Assembly (NCBI GenBank): GCA_031276105.1
Contig: JAISNS010000319.1
Location: forward strand, 1 to 12,596
DNA: 12,596 nt
Source of the DNA: Dysgonamonadaceae bacterium
Lineage (GTDB): Bacteria; Bacteroidota; Bacteroidia; Bacteroidales; Azobacteroidaceae
Reading direction: 5' to 3'
Made by a program: the position numbers and the translations under genes. Below, piece after piece: positions 6,504 through 12,596 of this stretch. Under the pieces are notes generated by a model. That model had not been told where the DNA came from, did not search any database, and worked only from the letters and a program-made list of their open reading frames with translations. The first letter of the stretch is position 1, and every line of letters starts with the position of its first letter.

Positions 6504-6818
6504 ATGAAATTTTGGGCAACCATAGTATGTATGTATATTCTGTTTATCTCGGCAACGCCCTGTTGCCTTGATAATCATCCGGTGGACGATGACTGCCGGA
6601 CGGAACAGCCGGATAGCGGCGACCGTTCCCATGAGGATTGCCCCGGTATCTGTTCGCCTTTTTGTTTGTGCAATACCTGCGGCGGATTTACGGTTATCCA
6701 TTCCTTGACCGGTATTCAACTTAAAATACAAACGCTTTCTCAAAGCGTTGTTGCTTATATGCTCCCTATTTACTCTTCCCTTTCGCCCGAAGACCTCGGG
6801 CAACCACCGCGTTTATGA
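6504..6818 (+). CDS. Small Cys-rich exported protein (DUF6660-like) of the efflux operon
   Basis: The 104-residue protein has an N-terminal hydrophobic signal segment (about 1-19, ending ISATPCC) and nine cysteines, five of them in C46-x3-C-x3-C-x-C-x2-C59. An Asp/Glu/His-rich stretch (24-48) precedes them, and a second hydrophobic patch lies at about 81-93. Small proteins with a CSPFCxCxxC-type core in front of CzcA/CusA genes are, as I recall, a Bacteroidetes family now named DUF6660. Function is not known; the Cys/His content and position suggest metal binding or sensing in the envelope. The frame is open back to a TTG at 6453, but that would start upstream of the predicted transcription start, so the ATG at 6504 is chosen. 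The TGA stop lies within the first copy of the repeat word TTATGAAT that fills the gap to czcA. Confidence 0.75.
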   Translation: MKFWATIVCMYILFISATPCCLDNHPVDDDCRTEQPDSGDRSHEDCPGICSPFCLCNTCGGFTVIHSLTGIQLKIQTLSQSVVAYMLPIYSSLSPEDLGQPPRL

Positions 6819-6930
6819 ATTATGAATTATGAAATATGAATTATGAGTTGGCGCAAAGCGACGCTTAACTCATAATTCATAATTCATAAACGCTCATAAT
6901 TCATAATTCATAACTCATAATTCATAATTT
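6812..6930. repeat. 'TTATGAAT' word-repeat palindrome between DUF6660-like gene and czcA
   Basis: Tandem copies of TTATGAA on the left (6813-6849) face many copies of the complement CATAATT/CATAACT on the right (6867-6928). The arms 6835-6849 and 6867-6881 pair perfectly over 15 bp and, after one mismatch, over 7 more (6827-6833 with 6883-6889). The GC-rich tip (6850-6866) contains GCGCAAAGCG. Being inside the operon, the hairpin may weaken transcription or protect the mRNA end of the small gene. The same words appear at 5915-5935. Confidence 0.8.
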
Positions 6931-6939
6931 ATTTAAAGC

Positions 6940-9900
6940 ATGTTTCGGAAATTAATCAAATTATCAATTGAAAATAAATTGGTAATTGGGGTGATGACGG
7001 TTGCTCTCATTATTTGGGGGACGTATTCACTTTCACAATTACCGTTCGACTCGACGCCTGATATAACGAATAATCAGGTACAGGTCATCACGCAGGCGCC
7101 ATCGCTCGGAGCGCAGGAAATAGAGCAATTGATCACTACGCCGGTCGAAATGTCGCTGGCGAATATCCCGAAAGTGATCGAACGGCGAAGTATCAGCCGG
7201 AGCGGGTTGTCGGTGATTACGCTCGTTTTCAAAGAAGACGCCGATATTTATTGGGCGCGGCAACAGGTGAGCCAACAACTGAAGGAAGCAGAGGATATGA
7301 TTCCTGAAGATAGGGGAACGATAAGCCTTGCGCCTGTTTCTACCGGATTGGGCGAAATATATCATTATACGATCCGCGCCCGGAAAGGTTATGAAGACAA
7401 ATATAGCCTGACCGACCTCAGAACCATGCAGGACTGGATCGTAAGGAAGCAACTGGCCGGCACCGAAGGCGTGGCCGAAGTCAGTGGCTGGGGCGGTTTT
7501 GTGAAGCAATATGAAGTGGCGATCAATACCGACCGGTTGAATGCGGCGGGCGTAACGATTCCCGAAATTTACGCCGCACTCGAAAATAACAACGAAAATA
7601 CCGGTGGAGGCTACATTGAACAGTACAGTAACCGGTATTTCATTCGTGGCATCGGATTGGCCGGTTCGCTGAACGATATCGAACGGATACCGGTCAAAAC
7701 GGTGAACGGAACGCCGCTCCTGGTTCGCGATGTCGCTACGGTGCAGTTCGGCAGCGCCACCCGCTATGGAGCGGTCACCCGCAACGGCGAAGGCGAGGTA
7801 GTGGCCGGTATTACGTTGATGTTGAAAGGCGAGAATTTTCAGCAGGTCATCCAAAACGTAAAGGAGCGAATGACGCAGGTACAAAAGAGTTTGCCGGAAG
7901 GCGTGGTTATCGAGCCGTTTATCGACCGGACGCAGTTGGTTGACAGGGTAACGAATACGATTATTAAAAACCTGATTGAAGGAGGCTTGATCGTTATTTT
8001 TATCTTGGTAGTGTTTTTAGGGAGTTTCAGGGCGGGCTTGGTCGTTGCATCCGTCATTCCGCTTTCCATGCTTTTTGCGTTCGGCATGATGGGCGTTTTC
8101 GGCGTAAGCGGTAATCTGATGAGTCTCGGCGCCATTGATTTCGGGCTGATTGTCGATGGAGCGGTTATCATTGTCGAAGCCGTCTGTCACCATATCCATG
8201 CCGGGAAGTCGCGTTATAAAGGCGTCCGTCTGTCGCAAAAAGCAATGGACGGCGAAGTGTTCGATTCGGCTTCCAAGATACGGAACAGCGCGGCGTTCGG
8301 CGAAATCATCATCCTGATTGTCTATATCCCGCTCTTCACGCTGGTGGGCATCGAAGGCAAAATGTTTCGTCCGATGGCGATGACGGTGTTTTTTGCCATA
8401 TTAGGCGCATTCATCCTCTCGTTGACCTATGTGCCGGTGGCAAGCGCTTTGCTTTTAAGCAAGAAACCGAAACACCGGCGGAATATTTCCGACGCCATCA
8501 TGGACAGGCTTCATCGCTGGTATCGTCCGCTTATTACCCACAGTTTGAACCGGAGTAAATCGTTAATAACAGGTATGGTTATTCTTTTTGCGATTAGCCT
8601 TTTCGTATTTGCCCGCATGGGGGGAGAGTTTATTCCCAACTTGGAGGAAGGCGATTTTGCCGCCGAACTCAGTATGGAGCAGGGAACGTCTTTAACGCAA
8701 ATGGTTCAAAGCGCAACGCAGGCGGAAAAGTTATTGAAAGAACAGTTCCCCGAAGTCAAACAGGCGGTTACCCGGATCGGAAGCGCGGAAATTCCCACCG
8801 ACCCCATGCCCGTTGAACGAGCCGACATGATGATTGCTTTGATTCCCAAGAAGGAGTGGACTTCGGGGCAAACGAAAGAAGAACTGATGGACAAAATGGA
8901 AAAGGCTTTAGCCATCATTCCCGGCTTGGAAGTGGAAATGACTCAACCGATACAGATGCGTACCAACGAATTGATAACCGGTATCAAACAGGACGTGGCC
9001 ATTAAAATTTACGGCAACGATCCGGATGTGTTGAGCGCTTCCGCAAACAAAATTGCTTCGCTGATCGGCCGGATAAAAGGAGTGACCGAACCGTTTGTGG
9101 AAAAGGTAACCGGATTGCCTCAGATTCAGGTCGTTTACAACCGCGACCGCTTAGCCCGATACGGCCTGTCCGTCAAAGACGCCAACCGGATATTAACGAC
9201 TGCATTTGCCGGAAAAGAAGCCGGTTACGTATTGGAAGAAGACCGCCGCTTCGAACTGGTAATAAGGATGGAAAACGATTTGCGAAACGATATTCATTCC
9301 CTGGAAAACCTTTCTCTGCCCTTGCCCGGCTCGCAGGCAAGTATTCCCCTTTCGCAAGTGGCCGAAATCGAATACCGCAACGCCCCGGCGCAGATAACGC
9401 ACGAGAACGGACAACGCCGGATTTATGTCGGATTTAATGTCCGTGGCCGCGACGTACAAAGTACCGTCTTCGACATTCAAACCCTGCTGGATAAAGCGTT
9501 GAAACTGCCGCCGGGCTATTATTATACGTACGGCGGACAGTTCCAAAACCTGGAAGAAGCCAAAGACCGGCTGATGGTTGCCGTTCCGGTGGCATTACTT
9601 TTAATCCTCTTTTTGCTGTACGCTACGCTGAAAAGCGTGAAAGAATCGCTATTCGTTTTCACCGCCATTCCGCTTTCCGCCATAGGAGGTATTTGGGCTT
9701 TGTGGCTGCGAGACATGCCGTTCAGCATATCGGCCGGAGTAGGATTCATTGCCCTGTTCGGCGTTTCGGTTTTGAACGGAATCGTACTTATCGGGCAATT
9801 CAATCAATTTGAAAAAGAAGGCATCCAAGACGTCAACGAGCGGATTATCAAGGCCTGTATGCTCCGGCTACGTCCGGTATTGATGACTGCCCTTGTCGCT

Positions 9901-10071
9901 TCCTTGGGATTCCTGCCGATGGCGCTCTCCACCAGCGACGGCGCGGAAGTTCAACGGCCGTTGGCAACCGTCGTTATCGGCGGACTGCTTACGGCAACCC
10001 TGCTCACCTTGCTCGTCTTGCCGGCGATCTATAAGATCGGCCGTCTCAAAAGTGTGTCATCCCGCGCTTGA
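6940..10071 (+). CDS. czcA: CzcA-type heavy-metal efflux RND pump (HME family)
   Basis: This 1043-residue inner-membrane proton/cation antiporter is the motor of a tripartite metal exporter. It has the RND layout: membrane helix 1 (about 12-30), a large periplasmic loop (about 31-337), helices 2-6 (about 340-505), helix 7 (about 541-558), a second periplasmic loop (about 559-860), and helices 8-12 to about 1030. The helix-4 motif DFGLIVDGAVIIVE (400-413, charged residues D400, D406, E413) fits the divalent-cation classes of the HME family (Zn/Co/Cd/Ni) and not the Cu/Ag (CusA) class, which lacks the first Asp and has DAA; the usual final Asn is Ala here. Other landmarks are FIPNLEEGDF (564-573) and the early PFDSTPDITNNQVQV segment. 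The ATG at 6940 follows the repeat region directly. The last codons (VSSRA) and the stop lie inside a REP-like element. Next in the operon come the channel and adaptor genes. Confidence 0.93.
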   Translation: MFRKLIKLSIENKLVIGVMTVALIIWGTYSLSQLPFDSTPDITNNQVQVITQAPSLGAQEIEQLITTPVEMSLANIPKVIERRSISRSGLSVITLVFKEDADIYWARQQVSQQLKEAEDMIPEDRGTISLAPVSTGLGEIYHYTIRARKGYEDKYSLTDLRTMQDWIVRKQLAGTEGVAEVSGWGGFVKQYEVAINTDRLNAAGVTIPEIYAALENNNENTGGGYIEQYSNRYFIRGIGLAGSLNDIERIPVKTVNGTPLLVRDVATVQFGSATRYGAVTRNGEGEVVAGITLMLKGENFQQVIQNVKERMTQVQKSLPEGVVIEPFIDRTQLVDRVTNTIIKNLIEGGLIVIFILVVFLGSFRAGLVVASVIPLSMLFAFGMMGVFGVSGNLMSLGAIDFGLIVDGAVIIVEAVCHHIHAGKSRYKGVRLSQKAMDGEVFDSASKIRNSAAFGEIIILIVYIPLFTLVGIEGKMFRPMAMTVFFAILGAFILSLTYVPVASALLLSKKPKHRRNISDAIMDRLHRWYRPLITHSLNRSKSLITGMVILFAISLFVFARMGGEFIPNLEEGDFAAELSMEQGTSLTQMVQSATQAEKLLKEQFPEVKQAVTRIGSAEIPTDPMPVERADMMIALIPKKEWTSGQTKEELMDKMEKALAIIPGLEVEMTQPIQMRTNELITGIKQDVAIKIYGNDPDVLSASANKIASLIGRIKGVTEPFVEKVTGLPQIQVVYNRDRLARYGLSVKDANRILTTAFAGKEAGYVLEEDRRFELVIRMENDLRNDIHSLENLSLPLPGSQASIPLSQVAEIEYRNAPAQITHENGQRRIYVGFNVRGRDVQSTVFDIQTLLDKALKLPPGYYYTYGGQFQNLEEAKDRLMVAVPVALLLILFLLYATLKSVKESLFVFTAIPLSAIGGIWALWLRDMPFSISAGVGFIALFGVSVLNGIVLIGQFNQFEKEGIQDVNERIIKACMLRLRPVLMTALVASLGFLPMALSTSDGAEVQRPLATVVIGGLLTATLLTLLVLPAIYKIGRLKSVSSRA

Positions 10072-10135
10072 CGCGGGATTCCCTGAACAATGCACTGCGC
10101 TTTTGAAGGGGATTGCGGGTCAAGCCCGCAATGAC
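10056..10135. repeat. REP-like palindromic element overlapping the czcA stop
   Basis: The 80-nt element is bounded by GTCAT (10056-10060) and ATGAC (10131-10135). It contains two hairpins in inverted orientation: CCCGCG-cttga-CGCGGG (10061-10077) and ATTGCGGG-tcaag-CCCGCAAT (10112-10132). Further pairing is possible between GGGATTCCCT and the AGGGGATT on the right. The halves resemble the 'GTCATTGCGGGCTTGACCCGCAATC' type of dispersed intergenic palindrome known from many bacteria. The czcA TGA (10069-10071) is inside the left hairpin, and an artificial upstream extension of the next gene would start in the right one. Confidence 0.8.
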
Positions 10136-10172
10136 AAATACAATCAAAATAATAAGAAAACAAAAAATTTAT

Positions 10173-11420
10173 ATGATGAAACAAAAAATTAACTGTATTT
10201 TATTGGCGGCATTATTCATTTTTCCTCCCGTAATCAACGCGCAGGAAAAAGTAAAATCGCTGCAAGAATGTATCCGGGAAGCCGTCGAAAACAACCTCTC
10301 CATAAAATCGGGCAAGATAGCCGTCAAGCAGGCGGAAGACTTGCAGGGCACGGCGTTCAATATAGACCCAACAACCGTTTCGCTGAGTCAAGATCCGACT
10401 TCGGGCGGCAGTCCCGACAACAGCTTCTCGCTCAGCCAAAGCTTCGATTTCCCGACGGTTTACTTTTCCCGGCGCAGCCGGCTGAAAGCCGAAACCGGTT
10501 TGGAACGAAGCCGCCTGGAAGTAACCCGCAACGAACTGGTTAAACAAATTTCGAGTATCTACTATCAATTGCTTTATGCAAAGGAAAATATACGGATATT
10601 GCAGGAGCAGGACAGTATTTACGACCACTTTGCAGGCACGGCCACAGCCCGCTTCAAGGCCGGCGAAACCAACCGCTTGGAACCAATGAATGCCGAACGG
10701 CTTTGCAGCGAAAATAAAATGGAACTGCAAAAAGCCGAAAAAAACTACCAAAACATACAACTCAATTTGCAACGGTGGATGAATAGCGACGAATGGATAA
10801 CACCCGCCGAATCAACACTTCCGGTAATAGAACCGCTTGATGGGTCGAACGACTTTAACCCGGAACAGACTCCCCTCAACCGCGTCTTTGAAAGTAAAAA
10901 AACAGCCGGCGAAAAGAACCTCAACTTAACCCGGCAAGGTTTTTTACCCACGTTCAATATCGCCTTGCGAAGTCAGTACCTGATACCCGGATTCAATCCC
11001 TATCATATTACGAGGAACCGTTTCGATAAAGGAAACTGCATGGGCTTTGAGATCGGAATCAGCCTTCCACTCTTTTTCGGGGAACAGCGGGCGAAAGTCC
11101 GCGCCGCCAAACGGGAAATAGCAATCATAACCCTGCGGCAGGAAGAAACCCTGAACTCATTAAACAAAGAATATCAAATCGTTATGAATGACTATCGGAA
11201 AGCAAAAAACGTCCTCGACTATTACCGGACGCAAGGCAAAGAACAGGCGCACGAAATAAACCGCATCTCGCAATTAGCTTACCAAAAAGGCGAAATCGAC
11301 TATCCGGAATACATCCTGAACCTGAAAACAGCCATCGACCTGCATTTGCAATACGCCAATGCCGTAAACGATTACAATCAAACCGTTATCACATTAAATT
11401 ATTTACAAGGAAATCAATAA
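10173..11420 (+). CDS. TolC/CzcC-family outer-membrane efflux channel protein
   Basis: The 415-residue protein has a signal peptide (about 1-23, INA before QEK; no lipobox) and two repeats of the outer-membrane efflux protein (OEP) type. These are long amphipathic helices rich in Glu, Lys, Gln and Asn, interrupted by strand segments near 75-100 (SFSLSQSFDFP) and 280-310 (FEIGISLPLFFGEQRA). Length and layout match TolC-family channels of metal exporters, which form the trimeric outer-membrane duct coupled to CzcA and CzcB. ATGs at 10173 and 10176 are both usable; the first is given. An in-frame upstream TTG at 10113 is rejected because it falls inside the REP-like element. The gene ends 6 nt before the adaptor gene, so the two are co-transcribed. 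Confidence 0.9.
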   Translation: MMKQKINCILLAALFIFPPVINAQEKVKSLQECIREAVENNLSIKSGKIAVKQAEDLQGTAFNIDPTTVSLSQDPTSGGSPDNSFSLSQSFDFPTVYFSRRSRLKAETGLERSRLEVTRNELVKQISSIYYQLLYAKENIRILQEQDSIYDHFAGTATARFKAGETNRLEPMNAERLCSENKMELQKAEKNYQNIQLNLQRWMNSDEWITPAESTLPVIEPLDGSNDFNPEQTPLNRVFESKKTAGEKNLNLTRQGFLPTFNIALRSQYLIPGFNPYHITRNRFDKGNCMGFEIGISLPLFFGEQRAKVRAAKREIAIITLRQEETLNSLNKEYQIVMNDYRKAKNVLDYYRTQGKEQAHEINRISQLAYQKGEIDYPEYILNLKTAIDLHLQYANAVNDYNQTVITLNYLQGNQ

Positions 11421-11426
11421 ACAATC

Positions 11427-12596
11427 ATGAAAAAAATAAATACAGTATCAATCATTATTTTAGCCTTCGCAACGTTACTATCGTGCGGGCAACGTTCAAC
11501 ACAGGAAACAAACAGCGAAGACGCACACGCACACGACGACGAAATCGCATTAACCGGCGCGCAAATGAAAGCCGTCGATATCCGGCTCGGTAAAATAGAG
11601 CGGCGCGATTTGAACAACATCATCCGTGTAAACGGTCAGTTAGCCCTCGATCCGCAAAAAAAGGCGGAAGTAACCTCCCTCCTTGGAGGCGTCATCAAGC
11701 AAGCGCTTGTCACCGAAGGCAAATACGTAACAGCCGGGCAAACGGTGGCCTACCTGGAAAATACGGAAATTGTGGAACTGCAAAAGAATTACCTCGTACT
11801 GAAAAAAGAAACCCTGATGGCCGAACAGGAATACAACCGTCAAAAAGAACTGTTTTCGCAAAGCGCCGGTATAGAAAAAACACTGCAACAAGCCACTGCC
11901 GCTTACGAAATAACGAAAGCGCAACTGTCCGCACTCGAAAAACAGCTTCAGCAACTCGCTATCAATCCCGAACAGGTTTCCGGCGGGAAACTGGCGGTAC
12001 AAATTCCACTCAAAGCCCCGATTTCCGGATATGTCAACAAGATATATGTCAGTACCGGCAGTTATGTTGACCGGCAAACCTCCCTGATGAGCATCACGGA
12101 CAATGCGGGGATTCACTGCGACCTCAACGTCTTTGAAAAGGACGTCAACCACATAGCCGTTGGCCAGGAAGTCGATATAACCCTCACCAACCAACCCTCG
12201 ATCCGGCTTACCGGTCGAATTTACGAAATAAACAATTCCTTTGAAGAAGACACCCACGCGATACCGGTACACGTATCCTTGCCGGCGAAGCCCTCCTTCA
12301 AGCTCTTGCCCGGCATGTACGTAACCGGCTCAATCAACACCGGCAAGCAGCAAACGGAAGCCGTCCCCAGCGACGCCATTGTAAACAAAAACGGGAAGAA
12401 ATACCTCTTTGTGTTGGAAGAAGAAACCGGAGAAACATTCCACTTTACGGCAGTCGAAGTCATAACCGGCCTCACCGAAGGAGGCTATACGCAGATAACG
12501 CCCGTCGAACCATTGGAAGAAGAATCAACTGTCGTTATATCCAACGCATTCTACCTCTCGTCGATGAGCGCCGACCACGGCGAGCACGGACACTGA
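11427..12596 (+). CDS. czcB: CzcB-type periplasmic adaptor lipoprotein
   Basis: The 389-residue membrane-fusion protein links the RND pump to the outer-membrane channel. A lipobox LLSC places the acylated Cys at residue 20. A His/Asp-rich stretch follows (HAHDD, 34-38). Then come the first half of the barrel-sandwich (about 65-112, GGVIKQALVTEGKYVTAGQ), an alpha-hairpin coiled coil (about 113-180), and the second half (about 194-225, LKAPISGYVNKIYVSTGSYV). Beta-barrel and membrane-proximal domains fill the rest. The C-terminus DHGEHGH adds three His (384, 387, 389); with the N-terminal His these are likely metal ligands, as in Czc/Cus adaptors that hand metal to the pump. The gene is complete: its TGA is the last three bases of the window. 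Further operon genes may lie beyond. Confidence 0.93.
   Translation: MKKINTVSIIILAFATLLSCGQRSTQETNSEDAHAHDDEIALTGAQMKAVDIRLGKIERRDLNNIIRVNGQLALDPQKKAEVTSLLGGVIKQALVTEGKYVTAGQTVAYLENTEIVELQKNYLVLKKETLMAEQEYNRQKELFSQSAGIEKTLQQATAAYEITKAQLSALEKQLQQLAINPEQVSGGKLAVQIPLKAPISGYVNKIYVSTGSYVDRQTSLMSITDNAGIHCDLNVFEKDVNHIAVGQEVDITLTNQPSIRLTGRIYEINNSFEEDTHAIPVHVSLPAKPSFKLLPGMYVTGSINTGKQQTEAVPSDAIVNKNGKKYLFVLEEETGETFHFTAVEVITGLTEGGYTQITPVEPLEEESTVVISNAFYLSSMSADHGEHGH

Noticed and set aside
10113..10172. Upstream extension of the channel protein to a TTG at 10113
   Set aside because: It would be coded by the REP-like hairpin and would bury the signal peptide about 20 residues inside the protein.

Overview
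The window looks like chromosomal DNA of a member of the phylum Bacteroidota, most likely order Bacteroidales. The reasons are: promoter-like sites of the Bacteroidetes type (TTTG, about 20 nt, TAnnTTTG), A/T-rich leaders without Shine-Dalgarno sites, the rsfS-ftsH-cdsA gene order, a PorT-type outer-membrane protein, a FISUMP-domain surface protein, and a small Cys-rich protein in front of a CzcA pump. Genus cannot be read from the sequence. The unusual load of short 'word' repeats and palindromes between genes suggests a repeat-rich, perhaps uncultured or host-associated, lineage.

Layout. Left block (121-3334, + strand): rsfS (ribosome silencing factor), ftsH (membrane AAA+ zinc protease) and cdsA (CDP-diacylglycerol synthase). 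The three are joined by two ATGA stop/start overlaps and read from a strong promoter match at 45-75. Middle block (3321-5887, - strand): a PorT-like outer-membrane barrel protein whose 3' end overlaps the cdsA 3' end by 14 nt, and upstream of it a 559-residue secreted FISUMP-domain protein. The C-terminal 58 codons of that protein have the composition expected of a diversity-generating-retroelement (DGR) variable region; no reverse transcriptase or template repeat lies in the window. Between the middle and right blocks (5888-6503) is a 616-bp non-coding region with several hairpins, a (TG)23 dinucleotide tract, a minus-strand promoter match and a plus-strand promoter with a palindromic operator candidate.

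Right block (6504-12596, + strand): a metal-efflux operon. It holds a 104-residue Cys-rich exported protein (DUF6660-like), an HME-type RND pump of the CzcA class, a TolC/CzcC-type outer-membrane channel protein and a CzcB-type lipoprotein adaptor with His-rich ends. Together the last three would form a trans-envelope divalent-metal exporter. The TGCAAC-ttg-GTTGCA palindrome just upstream of the -7 box suggests control by a metal-sensing repressor encoded elsewhere.

Most notable points: (i) the DGR-like variable region; (ii) several families of palindromic word repeats, three with a related GC-rich tip, placed directly at stop codons; (iii) a REP-like element that supplies the last codons and stop of czcA; (iv) the (TG)23 tract inside the probable leader of the variable surface protein; (v) the operator candidate for the metal operon.
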